DNA of 64,000 nt, taken from NCBI RefSeq assembly GCF_003434305.1, contig NZ_QKKX01000047.1:1-64000 (forward strand). The letters are read 5' to 3'. The DNA is from Micromonospora sp. MW-13 (GTDB lineage Bacteria; Actinomycetota; Actinomycetes; Mycobacteriales; Micromonosporaceae). A model generated the notes under the pieces. That model ran no database searches, was not told where the DNA came from, and saw only the letters and a list, made by a program, of their open reading frames with translations. The translations under genes and the position numbers were made by a program. Positions 33,529 through 42,400 of the stretch are shown piece after piece (position 1 is the first letter of the stretch; each line of letters opens with the position of its first letter).

Positions 33529-35301
33529 TCACGTCCGCCCGTCGCCGGTCGAGCCGGCGTCCTCGGCCTGCGCCGTGTCGTCCGCCCGCTCGCGCTCCTG
33601 CCGCCGCCGGTCCCGCCGCCGGTCGACGATCGCCGCCAGCAGCAGCGATCCGGCGGCCATCGCCCGGCCCCAGCGGCGCAGGGCGGTGCGGATCGGGCCG
33701 GCCGGGGCGGCCGGGGGCGGGCCCGGCACCACGATCCGGTCCACCCCGGGGTACGCGAGCCGGGCGGCCGAGTCCGCCTCCTGCCGCGACAGCACGGCCC
33801 GGTTGCCGGTGACGACGAGTCGTCCGGCGTCGTCCCGGTACCGCCAGTGCCACGCGTCGCCCTCCGGCCACATCTCGATTCGACCCCCCGGCCGGTCCAC
33901 GGCCGGGGTCTCCTGCCCGCCGGGGCCGTCCCCGCCCTCGGACGGCCCGGCCGGGCGGGGCGCGCAGCGGCGCAGGTCGGCGCGGGTGAGCGCGCCGACG
34001 CCGGCGGCGTCGCCGCGCCGCAGGGCCCGCGCGAGCAGGAACGCGAGCAGCCCGGCCAGGACCGGGAGGACGAGGACCAGCACCCGCAGCACGGACAGCA
34101 GGTCGTAGACGGGTAGCCGGAGCAGCCGGGCGAGGATGTCGTCCCCGGCGGCGACCACGAGCACGGCGTAGAAGGTCAGCGCGGCGACCCCGATGCCCGT
34201 CCGGGCCGGGTGGTCGCGGGGCCTGTCGAGCAGATGGTGCTGCCTGCGGTCCTTCGTCCGCAGCCGTTCGGCGAACGGCCAGGCGTAGAGGGCCAGGAAG
34301 GTCACCCCGCCGAGCACGACGCCAGGAAGGAACGGTGCCGGCACCAGGTGCCCGGCGATCCGGAACTCCCAGGGCGGGAAGAGGCGCAGGGCGCCGTCGC
34401 CCCAGGCGACGTACCAGTCCGGCTGCGCGGGCGAGGTGGCCTGGGCCGGTTGGAACGGGCCGTACATCCAGACCGGGTTGATCTGTACCAGACCGCCGAG
34501 GGCGAACAGCACCGCGAGCACCCAGGCGAACAGCGCCAGTGAGCGCAGGGTGTAGCTCGGCCACAGCCGCGACCCGACCACGTTGTGCTCGGTGCGCCCG
34601 GGGCCGGGGAACTGGCTGTGCTTCTGCCGGACCAGGATGCCCAGGTGCAGGGAGATGAGGACGACGAGGACGGCGGGCACCAGCAGCACGTGGCTGACGT
34701 ACAGCCGCGGGATCATCACGTCGGAGGGGAACTCGCCGCCGAGGGCGAGCGACGCCAGCCACGCGCCGACCAGGGGGATCGACTCCACCACCGAGACGAT
34801 GATCCGCAATCCCAGGCCCGAGAGCAGGTCGTCGGGCATGGAGTAGCCGGTGAACCCGTTGGCCAGCGCCAGGGCCAGCATCGTCACGCCGATCAGCCAG
34901 TTCAGCTCGCGGGGCTTGCGGAACGCCCCGGTGAAGAAGATCCGGCTCAGGTGCAGCAGGATCGCCGCGGCGAAGACCAGCGCGGCCCAGTGGTGGGTCT
35001 GCCGGATCAGCAGCCCGGCACGGACGTCCCAGCTCAGCCGCACCGTCGACGCGTACGCGGCGGAGGTGGTGGCGCCGTCCAGCGGGGCGTAGTCGCCGTG
35101 GTAGACGCGGTCCGCGCTGCTGGCCTCGAAGAAGAAGGTGAGGTAGACGCCGGTGAGTACCAGGGCGACGAACGAGTAGAGCGCGAGTTCGCCCAGCATG
35201 AACGACCAATGGTCGGGAAAGACCTTCGCCAGCGCCCGGCGGGCGATCGGGGAGAGCCGCAGCCGGTCGTCGAGTGCCCGGGCCAGCCGGTCGGTGATCA
35301 C
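33529..35301 (-). CDS. qcrB: Cytochrome b subunit of a bc complex (QcrB-like) with a C-terminal extension
   Basis: The 590-residue protein contains a full cytochrome b (about 1-430) with eight or so membrane helices. Paired haem histidines are in QTHHWAALVFAAAILLHLSR and YVSHVLLVPAVLVVLISLHL, and PDWY stands in place of PEWY in the quinol-oxidation loop. After the last helix, about 150 cytosolic residues include EMWPEGDAWHWRYRDDAGRL then VVTGNRAVLSRQEADSA, resembling a YegP/DUF1508 fold. It oxidises quinol and passes electrons to the Rieske and cytochrome c subunits. The GTG overlaps the qcrA stop. It is the last gene of the operon. Confidence 0.87.
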   Translation of the reverse strand: MITDRLARALDDRLRLSPIARRALAKVFPDHWSFMLGELALYSFVALVLTGVYLTFFFEASSADRVYHGDYAPLDGATTSAAYASTVRLSWDVRAGLLIRQTHHWAALVFAAAILLHLSRIFFTGAFRKPRELNWLIGVTMLALALANGFTGYSMPDDLLSGLGLRIIVSVVESIPLVGAWLASLALGGEFPSDVMIPRLYVSHVLLVPAVLVVLISLHLGILVRQKHSQFPGPGRTEHNVVGSRLWPSYTLRSLALFAWVLAVLFALGGLVQINPVWMYGPFQPAQATSPAQPDWYVAWGDGALRLFPPWEFRIAGHLVPAPFLPGVVLGGVTFLALYAWPFAERLRTKDRRQHHLLDRPRDHPARTGIGVAALTFYAVLVVAAGDDILARLLRLPVYDLLSVLRVLVLVLPVLAGLLAFLLARALRRGDAAGVGALTRADLRRCAPRPAGPSEGGDGPGGQETPAVDRPGGRIEMWPEGDAWHWRYRDDAGRLVVTGNRAVLSRQEADSAARLAYPGVDRIVVPGPPPAAPAGPIRTALRRWGRAMAAGSLLLAAIVDRRRDRRRQERERADDTAQAEDAGSTGDGRT

Positions 35302-36161
35302 GGCCGGCTCCAGAACCCGGCGCCGGGCGGGCCGGTGAAGTCCCCGGCGGCGCGGAGGAAGCCGTCCGGGCCGACCTCGATCGGCAACCCGGGCAGCGGC
35401 CGGGCGGCCGGTCCGGCCACCGGCCGGGCATCGGCGAGCAGGTCGAACGACGACTGGTGGCAGGGGCAGAGCAGGCGCCCGGTGCCCCTGAGGTAGAGCC
35501 GGACGGGGCATCCGGCGTGCGTGCAGAGCAGCGACCAGACGGCCAGCCCGTCGAGGTGCCCGCCGGAGGGCTGCCGGGAGAAGCGCCCAGGTTCGAGCCG
35601 TACCGCGAAGGCGGGGCCGTCGCCGGCGTCGACGTGCCCCTCGGGAAAGACCCCGACCATGGTGTCGGCGGGGACGTCCTGCGGGCGCAGCGGCCGTCCG
35701 CCGGCGTCGACCAGCCGCACGCCCGGTCCCCAGGGGGTGTCCGTGCGGGCCCGGACCGGGCGGACCCGGTCGAACGGCAGCAGGGAGCGCAGCGGGAACA
35801 GCGCGGCGGCGCCGAGCGCGGTCAGCGCCAGCCCGAGCGCCGCGAGCAGGCCCCGGCGCCGGACGGGACTGTCCGGGGCGGTGAGCGCCCTGGTGGTCAT
35901 CGTCTGCTCGAACGGGGGTGGGGCGAACCCCTCGTGCTCCTCGACGTAACCACCGGTCGGCACCAGGTGCCGCCCCCACTGGGACAGTCCCACGGCTAGG
36001 CCGGCGAAGGCCACCGAGAGGGTGACCCCCTCCCACCGGGTGTCCCCGCCCAGCACGTACGTCACGGCGAAGCCGACCGCTCCGGCGGCACCGGTCAGGA
36101 AGGCGGCGACGATCCGGCGGCTCGCGGCGCGCTCCGCAGGCGGCGGACGCCGGATGCTCAC
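35298..36161 (-). CDS. qcrA: Rieske iron-sulfur subunit (QcrA-like)
   Basis: The 287-residue protein has the actinobacterial QcrA layout: two N-terminal membrane helices, a third near 110-130 (LLAALGLALTALGAAALFPL), and a Rieske domain. Its cluster ligands are in CTHAGCPVRLYLRG and CPCHQSSFD, giving the two Cys and two His that bind the 2Fe-2S cluster. It takes the first electron from quinol. Both its start and stop overlap neighbouring genes by four bases. Confidence 0.9.
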   Translation of the reverse strand: MSIRRPPPAERAASRRIVAAFLTGAAGAVGFAVTYVLGGDTRWEGVTLSVAFAGLAVGLSQWGRHLVPTGGYVEEHEGFAPPPFEQTMTTRALTAPDSPVRRRGLLAALGLALTALGAAALFPLRSLLPFDRVRPVRARTDTPWGPGVRLVDAGGRPLRPQDVPADTMVGVFPEGHVDAGDGPAFAVRLEPGRFSRQPSGGHLDGLAVWSLLCTHAGCPVRLYLRGTGRLLCPCHQSSFDLLADARPVAGPAARPLPGLPIEVGPDGFLRAAGDFTGPPGAGFWSRP

Positions 36162-36970
36162 TCTCCGGCCCTCCGGCCCAGCCACCGGGCGGCGGCCACC
36201 AGCAGGCCGAGGGTGGCCAGCCAGGCGACCAGCCCCTCAGCCAGCGGTCCGAGGCGGTCCAGCGGGTTGCCGCCCCGGTCCATCCGCTCGCCGCGCAACC
36301 GGCGCACGTAGGTGGTCACGTCGTCGACCTGCCGGTCGTCGAGAACCTGGCTCGGGAAGACCGGCATCAGCCCGGGGCCGACCCGGACCGCCTCGGCGAT
36401 CTGCACCGCGGTCGCGTCGTACAGCGGGGGAGCGGTCCAGCCGTTGGTGAGGGCGGCGCCCGCGCCGGTGGCCCCGTGGCAGGGCGCGCAGTTCGCTGCG
36501 AAGACCTCGCGGCCGGAGACCGGGTTCCCCGGGGCGACCCGGGGGATCTGTGGCCCTCCGCCGCTGAGGCTGGCGACGTGGTCCACCAGCGCGGAGATGT
36601 CCGCGGCGGAGAACACCGGCTCCCTGCGGCGGGCCTGCTGCGCTTCGTGCGACAACGGCATCCGTCCCGTGGCGACCTGGAAGTCGACCGAGGCGGGGCC
36701 GACCCCGACCAGGGACGGTCCCCGCTGCGCGCCCTGACCCTGCTCGCCGTGGCAGCTCGCACAGTTCTCCAGGTAGAGCTGAGTGCCTCGGTCTGCCGCC
36801 CGGGAAGCCGCGCCCGGGCCGGCCACCCCGGGGGAGGCGGTGGGCTCGGGCGTCGGCGCCGCGCCGAGGGCGACCGGTCCGGCGGCGAGCACCAGCACCG
36901 CGCCCACGGCGAGGGCACGGCGCGGGCGGGGCGCGACGGGCCTGGCTGAGGATCCGCGTGGTCGCCGCAC
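36158..36970 (-). CDS. qcrC: Dihaem cytochrome c subunit (QcrC-like)
   Basis: The 270-residue protein has an N-terminal signal/anchor, two cytochrome c domains with CXXCH motifs CASCH (about 70) and CAPCH (about 160), the second followed by a Met ligand region (GLMPVFP), and a C-terminal membrane helix before the basic RWLGRRAGE tail. This is the QcrC design of actinobacteria, where the dihaem subunit replaces cytochrome c1. Its haems would be attached outside the membrane, consistent with the linked ccm operon. Confidence 0.88.
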   Translation of the reverse strand: MRRPRGSSARPVAPRPRRALAVGAVLVLAAGPVALGAAPTPEPTASPGVAGPGAASRAADRGTQLYLENCASCHGEQGQGAQRGPSLVGVGPASVDFQVATGRMPLSHEAQQARRREPVFSAADISALVDHVASLSGGGPQIPRVAPGNPVSGREVFAANCAPCHGATGAGAALTNGWTAPPLYDATAVQIAEAVRVGPGLMPVFPSQVLDDRQVDDVTTYVRRLRGERMDRGGNPLDRLGPLAEGLVAWLATLGLLVAAARWLGRRAGE

Positions 36971-36972
36971 CG

Positions 36973-37365
36973 TCAGTCCAGCGTGAGTAGGTAGGCGGCG
37001 ATGTCCTGCGCGTCGATCGCGTCGACGCCCAGGTTGGGCATCGCGGTGCCCGGCTCCACGTCGTGCGGGTCGGAGATCCAGCGCCGCAGGTTGTCGGCGT
37101 TGTTGGGCAGCTCACCGGCGATGTAGGAGCGGGCGCCGAACCGGGTCAGCGGTGGCCCGACCAGACCGTCGGCGCGCCCGACGCCAGGGATGGTGTGGCA
37201 GGAGCCGCAGCCGTACCGGGCGATCAGTTCCGCGCCCCGGTCCGGCCGCCCGGCCCGGGCCTCGGGTGGTGGCGGGGGCGCCGCCGAGGAGCAGCCGGTG
37301 ACCGTCACGGCCGGCGGGAGGGCGAGGGCCACCCCGAGCGCCCAGATCCGACGGGACACGTTCAT
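36973..37365 (-). CDS. Monohaem cytochrome c lipoprotein
   Basis: The 130-residue protein starts with a lipoprotein signal (LPPAVTVTGC, lipobox Cys about 25) and a proline-rich linker, then one cytochrome c domain with CGSCH and the Met ligand in PGTAMPNLG. It would be tethered to the outer face of the membrane as an electron shuttle between the bc complex and the oxidase. The canonical actinobacterial bcc-aa3 supercomplex does not need such a separate cytochrome. The ATG overlaps the ctaG-like stop. Confidence 0.88.
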   Translation of the reverse strand: MNVSRRIWALGVALALPPAVTVTGCSSAAPPPPPEARAGRPDRGAELIARYGCGSCHTIPGVGRADGLVGPPLTRFGARSYIAGELPNNADNLRRWISDPHDVEPGTAMPNLGVDAIDAQDIAAYLLTLD

Positions 37366-38276
37366 CGCCGTTCTCCTTCCGTTGCCGCGCTGGCCGGCAC
37401 CGCAGCGGTGCCGGGGAGCGTCGCGGTCCGGGGCAGGCCGGCGGGCCGGTCGCGGTCCAGTTGCCGCAGCCATCGCAGGAACACCGTCAGCGTCACGACC
37501 AGCACGACCAGGTCCATCGGCGCCCACATCAACAGGCCAGCCAGTTGTTGGTCGGCCAGCGGGTCGGCGCCGAACACCCGGGCGGGATAGACCGGCGCCG
37601 GGGCCAGGGTGAGCACCGCCCCGAGCGCCGAGGCCGGCAGCATGGTGCCGACCAGCGCCAGCACCGCCACCGGGGCAGGTGCGCGGTGCCGCGGCGGGCC
37701 GAGCACCGGTGCCCAGAACGACCAGGCCGCGGCCAGGAAGCACAGGTGTTCGGCGGTGTGCGTGACCGGGTGGTCCACCGCCGCGGTGTACGGCTCCGGC
37801 AGGTGCCAGAACCACAGGACGATGCTCTGCCCGCCCCCGGCCAGCAGGGCGTACGTGGTGGGGCGGCGCAGCCGGCGCACGGCCGGCGTCACCCGCCAGC
37901 GGGCCAGCAGCCGGCGCAGCGGCACCGGCGCGGCCAGGGTCAGCGGCAGCCCCGCCCCGCCGGCCGCCAGCAGGGGACCAGCCACCAGCAGGAACAGCAT
38001 GTGCTGGGTCATGTGCCCGGCGAACGAGGACTCCGCCAGCTCGTGTGCCGGTCCCTGCTCGGCGGCGAGCACCGTCAGCACCCCCACGCCGAACGCGGCC
38101 ACCCGCCAGGGTGGCACGATCTGGCCGGCGCCACGGCGGGCCCACAGCTCCTGGACGCCCCGCCCGTAGCCGGCCACCAGCAGGCAGACCGGGACGACCG
38201 CCAGCATCGTCAGCAGGCCCTCGGCCACCGTTTCCGGGCCGGGCTGGTGGGCGAGGTCGGCGCTCAGCGTTGACAT
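37362..38276 (-). CDS. ctaG: Cytochrome oxidase assembly membrane protein (CtaG, caa3 type)
   Basis: The 304-residue, roughly seven-helix protein has the conserved histidine-rich features of the caa3_CtaG family: HELAESSFAGHMTQHMLFLL, LWFWHLPEPYTAAV and HTAEHLCFLAAAW. Family members are needed to assemble the copper centre of caa3 oxidases. The gene sits between the oxidase and bc genes, as expected, and overlaps its upstream neighbour by 13 bases. Confidence 0.87.
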   Translation of the reverse strand: MSTLSADLAHQPGPETVAEGLLTMLAVVPVCLLVAGYGRGVQELWARRGAGQIVPPWRVAAFGVGVLTVLAAEQGPAHELAESSFAGHMTQHMLFLLVAGPLLAAGGAGLPLTLAAPVPLRRLLARWRVTPAVRRLRRPTTYALLAGGGQSIVLWFWHLPEPYTAAVDHPVTHTAEHLCFLAAAWSFWAPVLGPPRHRAPAPVAVLALVGTMLPASALGAVLTLAPAPVYPARVFGADPLADQQLAGLLMWAPMDLVVLVVTLTVFLRWLRQLDRDRPAGLPRTATLPGTAAVPASAATEGERR

Positions 38277-38668
38277 GGCGGCAGCACCAGCACGGCGACC
38301 CCGCCGAGCACGATGATGGTCAGGAAGAGCAGGTTGGCCCAGATCCCCAGGGTGGCGAGCATCCGTGCCCGGCCGAACGCCCGGTCGTCCGCGCCGGCCT
38401 CCTGTGCCTGGGCGGTGCGCCGCCAGGCCAGGGCGGCGACCAGCAGCGAGCCCACGGTCACCAGGGCCGGGACGACCACCGCGAGCCCGACGGCCTGCCA
38501 GAGCGGCACGGCGGAGACGCGTTCGGAACCGGCAGCGCAGGTGAGCTCGTCGAGGCTCCAGCCGGCGAGCAGGTGCACCACCCAGGCGACCGCGCCGCCG
38601 AGCACGCCGTACCAGAGCAGCAGCCCGCCGGTCAGGCGGGCCCGGGATTCGGCTCGGGTGGTCGTCAC
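38264..38668 (-). CDS. Small four-helix membrane protein of the caa3 operon
   Basis: The 134-residue protein has about three to four membrane helices (WYGVLGGAVAWVVHLLAGWS, LWQAVGLAVVVPALVTVGSL, LGIWANLLFLTIIVLGGVAV). It may be a subunit-IV-like or assembly partner of the oxidase. It resembles no named family with confidence. The GTG start overlaps the COX III stop. Confidence 0.65.
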   Translation of the reverse strand: MTTTRAESRARLTGGLLLWYGVLGGAVAWVVHLLAGWSLDELTCAAGSERVSAVPLWQAVGLAVVVPALVTVGSLLVAALAWRRTAQAQEAGADDRAFGRARMLATLGIWANLLFLTIIVLGGVAVLVLPPCQR

Positions 38669-39294
38669 AGGCGTGGGGTGAGATAGATGGTGAACAGGAT
38701 GGCGGCCCACACGGCGTCGACGAAGTGCCAGTAGATGGCGGCGTTGCGGACCCGGTCGTGGCGGTGCGCGCCGAAGCTGCCGCCGCGCAGCGAGGCGGCG
38801 AGCAGCCAGCCGATCATGGTCAGTCCGATCAGGACGTGCAGCCCGTGGAAGCCGGTGATCAGGTAGAACAGCGAGCCGTACGCGTCGGTGGTCATGGTGA
38901 ACTGCCGGAGCTTCTCGGCGTACTCGGTGGCCTGTAGGGCCAGGAAGGTGATCCCGAGCAGCATGGTGGCGGCCAGTCCGGAGCGCAGCCGCCACCGCTG
39001 GCCACGCCGGATGCCGTGTTCGGCCCAGAGCATGGGCAGGCTGCTGGGCAGCAGGACTGCCGTCATCACCAGCGGCTTGAGCAGGCTGGGAGCCTCGATG
39101 CCGGGCGGGGGCCACTGCGGGCCGTACTGGAAGCGCAGGTAGTAGTAGCTGCCGAGCAGGCAGGCGAAGAGGGTGGCCTCGGTGGCCACGAACATCACCA
39201 TGCCCCACCAGCCGGTGGACCGTCCGGCCGGCAGTTCGGCGCTGAGCGATTCGGCGCGGGTCGCGGCCGTCACGATGCCGGCCGGGTCCGTCAT
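38665..39294 (-). CDS. ctaE: Cytochrome c oxidase subunit III
   Basis: The 209-residue protein has about five membrane helices and the subunit III pattern: STGWWGMVMFVATEATLFAC, then YLITGFHGLHVLIGLTMIGW and the terminal YWHFVDAVWAAILFTIYL. It stabilises subunit I during turnover. The ATG overlaps the subunit I stop (ATGA). Confidence 0.92.
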   Translation of the reverse strand: MTDPAGIVTAATRAESLSAELPAGRSTGWWGMVMFVATEATLFACLLGSYYYLRFQYGPQWPPPGIEAPSLLKPLVMTAVLLPSSLPMLWAEHGIRRGQRWRLRSGLAATMLLGITFLALQATEYAEKLRQFTMTTDAYGSLFYLITGFHGLHVLIGLTMIGWLLAASLRGGSFGAHRHDRVRNAAIYWHFVDAVWAAILFTIYLTPRL

Positions 39295-41216
39295 GCCGTC
39301 ACCCCCAGTTCCCGGTCCGGGCGGCGCGGTGGCCAGAGCCACACCGCGATGGTCACCACCACCACGAGCACGGCGACCGCCGCCACCGGATACCAGGCGA
39401 GGAGCATCGAGGTGAAGAACAGCAGCAGGGCGCCGGCGAGCAGGAGCGGCTGCAGGCTCGACTCCGGCATCTCCACCGCCCGCTCCCGGTGTGCGTCCAG
39501 CTCGCTGGTGAGCAGGGTCCGGCGGCCCTCGCTGAGGACGCGGTCCGCGCTCGCGCCCGGGCCGGTCGACTCGGCGGTCCGCTCGTCCCAGGTCGGGTGC
39601 AGGCTGTGCACGCGGGGCAGGACGGGGAAGTTGTACGGCTCGGGCGGCGACTGGGTCGACCATTCCAGGCTGTCGCCGCTCCACGGGTCCGGCGGGGCGG
39701 GTTTGCCCCGGCGCACGGCGTGTACCACGCCGACGAGTACGAGTAGCAGCCCGACGGCGAGTAGGTACGACCCGACGGTGCTGACCAGGTTCCACCCGTC
39801 CCAGCCGGGCTCGCTGCGGTAGGTGTAGACGCGGCGTGGCATGCCGAACAGGCCGTAGAGGTGCATCGGGAAGAAGGTGACGTGCATGCCGGTGAAGATC
39901 AGCCAGAACGCCCACCGGCCGAGCCGCTCGCCGTACATGCGGCCGGTGATCTTCGGCAGCCAGTAGTAGATGCCGGCGAGCATCGGGAAGACCGCTCCGC
40001 CGATCAGCACGTAGTGGAAGTGGGCCACCACGAAGTAGGAGTCGGTGACCTGCTGGTCGAAGGCGGTCAGGGCGAACATCGTGCCGGTGAAGCCGCCGAG
40101 CACGAAGGTGACGATGAAGCCGATGACGAACAGCAGCGGCACCTTGAGCACCAGCCGGCCGAGCAGCATGGTGGCCAGCCAGGCGAAGATCTGGAGCCCG
40201 GACGGGATGGTGATGATGGTGCTGGCCGCGCTGAAGAAGCTGTACGACAGCTGCGGCAGCCCGGTGGCGAACATGTGGTGCACCCAGACGCCGAACGAGA
40301 TGATCGCGATCGCCACGATGGCCAGCACCACCAGCGGGTAGCCGACCACGCCGCGGCGGGTGAACGCGGGCAGCACGGCTGAGACGATGCCCAGCGCCGG
40401 CATGACGATGATGTAGACGTCCGGATGGCCGAAGATCCAGAACAGGTGCTGCCAGAGCAGCACGTTCCCACCGGCGGACGGGTCGAAGAAGTGGGTGTCG
40501 AACCGGCGGTCGAGGAAGAGCATCGCGTTGTCGAGGTTCAGCGCCGGCAACGCGAAGATCACCATGAACGCGGTGGCCACAATCGCCCAGACGAACAGCG
40601 GCACCCGGTTGAGCGACATCCCGGGGGCGCGTAGCTTGAGCGCGGTGACGATGAAGTTGATCGCGCCGGCGGTGGTGGAGATGCCGAGGAAGAGCAGCCC
40701 GAGGGCGTAGACGTCCATGTGCAGGCCAGGAGTGTTCTGCTCTCCGGTCAGCGGTGCGTAGGCGAACCAGCCGTTGTTCGGCGCGGCACCGAAGGGCAGG
40801 CTCGACCACATGAACAGCCCGGCGAACAGGAAGACCCAGTAGCCGAACGCGTTCAGCCTGGGGAAGGCCATGTCCCGGGAGCCGATCATCAACGGCACCA
40901 GGAAGTTGCCGAAGCCGAAGAGCATCGGGGTGGCGAACAGGAAGATCATCGCCGTGCCGTGCATGGTGAACAGCTGGTTGTACTCCTGCGGTGACACCAC
41001 GCCCGCCTCGGGCCGGGCGAGTTGGGTGCGCATCGCCAGGGCGCTGAGGCCGGCGAGGGCGAAGAAGAACCCGGCGGTGACCAGGTACCGCCGGCCGATC
41101 CGCTTGTGGTCGACGGTGCTGAACCAGGCCCGCAGGGAGGGCGGTTCGGCCCAGTGTTCCGTGAGCCGGGCCAGGTCCGCCGGGCTGACGGCGGGCGACG
41201 GTGTGGTGGTGGGCAT
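39291..41216 (-). CDS. ctaD: Cytochrome c oxidase subunit I
   Basis: The 641-residue catalytic subunit has 12 core helices. Haem a/a3 and CuB ligands are at MHGTAMIF, HPDVY (His264), WVHHMF and HFHYV. The usual Glu of the D-channel HPEVY motif is Asp266 here. About 100 C-terminal residues follow the core and end with two hydrophobic helices, as in caa3-type subunits. It reduces oxygen to water and pumps protons. It follows subunit II by ten bases, with a GGACAT ribosome site region. Confidence 0.93.
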   Translation of the reverse strand: MPTTTPSPAVSPADLARLTEHWAEPPSLRAWFSTVDHKRIGRRYLVTAGFFFALAGLSALAMRTQLARPEAGVVSPQEYNQLFTMHGTAMIFLFATPMLFGFGNFLVPLMIGSRDMAFPRLNAFGYWVFLFAGLFMWSSLPFGAAPNNGWFAYAPLTGEQNTPGLHMDVYALGLLFLGISTTAGAINFIVTALKLRAPGMSLNRVPLFVWAIVATAFMVIFALPALNLDNAMLFLDRRFDTHFFDPSAGGNVLLWQHLFWIFGHPDVYIIVMPALGIVSAVLPAFTRRGVVGYPLVVLAIVAIAIISFGVWVHHMFATGLPQLSYSFFSAASTIITIPSGLQIFAWLATMLLGRLVLKVPLLFVIGFIVTFVLGGFTGTMFALTAFDQQVTDSYFVVAHFHYVLIGGAVFPMLAGIYYWLPKITGRMYGERLGRWAFWLIFTGMHVTFFPMHLYGLFGMPRRVYTYRSEPGWDGWNLVSTVGSYLLAVGLLLVLVGVVHAVRRGKPAPPDPWSGDSLEWSTQSPPEPYNFPVLPRVHSLHPTWDERTAESTGPGASADRVLSEGRRTLLTSELDAHRERAVEMPESSLQPLLLAGALLLFFTSMLLAWYPVAAVAVLVVVVTIAVWLWPPRRPDRELGVTA

Positions 41217-41226
41217 GTCCTGTCAC

Positions 41227-42267
41227 CTATTCCAGCGACCGCAGGTAGGCGATGAGGTCGGGCAGCCGCGCGGCGTCGATCGGCTGCGGGGGCATGGCGT
41301 TGCCCGGCTTGGCCGTCTGGGAGTTGGCGATCCAGCCGCCGAGGTGGCCGGCGTCGTTGGGCACCGCCCCGGCACCGATGCTCCACCGTGAGCCCACGTT
41401 CGACAGGTCGGGGCCCACCCGCCCCTCGGCGCCGGTGCCCCGGACGGCGTGGCAGGCGGAGCAGGTGCCCTGCACGAACGCCTGCCGGCCGCGGCGCTCG
41501 GCGTCGGTGCCGGGCTCCCGGGCCGGGGCGTCCAGCCGGGCCAGCCAGGCGTCGTAGTCGGCGCGGGGTTGCGCCACGACCAGGAAGGCCATGTGGGCGT
41601 GCTGGGTGCCGCAGTACTCGGCGCACTGACCCCGGTAGCTGCCGGCCCGCTCCGCCCGCAGCCAGGTCTCGCGGGTCTCACCGGCGATCAGGTCGGTCTT
41701 GGGCATGAGTTGTGGCACCCAGAAGCTGTGCAGCACGTCGGCGGTGCGCAGCCGTACCCGCACCTGTTCCCCCACCGGGATGTGGATCTCGTTGGCGGTC
41801 GCTCCGGACGCGCCCGGGTAACGCACCTCCCACCACCACTTGTGGCCGGTCACCTCGACGGTGGGCGCTTCTGGGCCGGGTCCGTCGCCGAGCGCGGCCA
41901 GGTCGCGCAGGCCCACCCCGTAGACGGCGACGAGGATGACCAGCGGCAGGCCGGCGCCAGCGATGGTGACGAAACGCAGCGGCTGGCCGTGCCGTACCCG
42001 GGCGGTGCCCCGCCGGAACACCAGCGCCCAGATCAGCAGGGCCATGACCTCGACGAAGACGGCCATGGAGATCCAGAAGAGCAGCCACCAGAGGCCGGCC
42101 ACCCTGGCCGATCCGGTGCCGGCGGGATTCAGGGCGGAGGGCGAGTCGCCGGCGCAGCCGGCGAGCAGGAGCAGGCCGAACAGCGCGATCGGCAGCGAAC
42201 GACGTGATCGTCCGCGCCGCCGGGTGTCCCGGACGGCGCTGACGGTCAGGTCCGCTGTCGTCTCCAC
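41227..42267 (-). CDS. ctaC: Cytochrome c oxidase subunit II with fused cytochrome c (caa3 type)
   Basis: In order, the 346-residue protein has a lipoprotein-like signal (GLLLLAGC), two membrane helices, a cupredoxin with WWWEVRYPG and the CuA ligands GQCAEYCGTQHAHM (about 218-231), and a C-terminal cytochrome c with CSACH and NAMPPQP. The fusion marks a caa3 oxidase, unlike the aa3 oxidase usual in actinobacteria. It is the first gene of the nine-gene operon, and its promoter faces the ccm operon. Confidence 0.93.
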   Translation of the reverse strand: METTADLTVSAVRDTRRRGRSRRSLPIALFGLLLLAGCAGDSPSALNPAGTGSARVAGLWWLLFWISMAVFVEVMALLIWALVFRRGTARVRHGQPLRFVTIAGAGLPLVILVAVYGVGLRDLAALGDGPGPEAPTVEVTGHKWWWEVRYPGASGATANEIHIPVGEQVRVRLRTADVLHSFWVPQLMPKTDLIAGETRETWLRAERAGSYRGQCAEYCGTQHAHMAFLVVAQPRADYDAWLARLDAPAREPGTDAERRGRQAFVQGTCSACHAVRGTGAEGRVGPDLSNVGSRWSIGAGAVPNDAGHLGGWIANSQTAKPGNAMPPQPIDAARLPDLIAYLRSLE

Positions 42268-42273
42268 CGGAAG

Positions 42274-42324
42274 CGATGCTAGGAGCTTTAAGCCGTTTAT
42301 GGCGCTTTATTCCGAATAGCATCG
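42274..42324. promoter_or_regulatory. Dyad between the divergent caa3 and ccm operons
   Basis: CGATGCTA (42274-42281) and TAGCATCG (42317-42324) form an eight-base inverted repeat around an AT-rich core. The core holds two related hexamer runs, GCTTTAA and GCTTTAT. The core is the least G+C-rich part of the region and should carry one or both promoters. A shared regulator binding here would tie haem attachment to oxidase production. Confidence 0.5.
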
Positions 42325-42400
42325 TTCACGCGCTTTGGGGGCTTACGGTGGACGGGCAGGAATCCATCCGGCAAGCGCCTGCGGCGCGGACAGGGAGATC

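Noticed and set aside
35302..36036. N-terminal extension of QcrB through the Rieske gene
   Set aside because: This frame within qcrA gives only Arg/Pro-rich sequence. The GTG at 35301 gives the known cytochrome b beginning.
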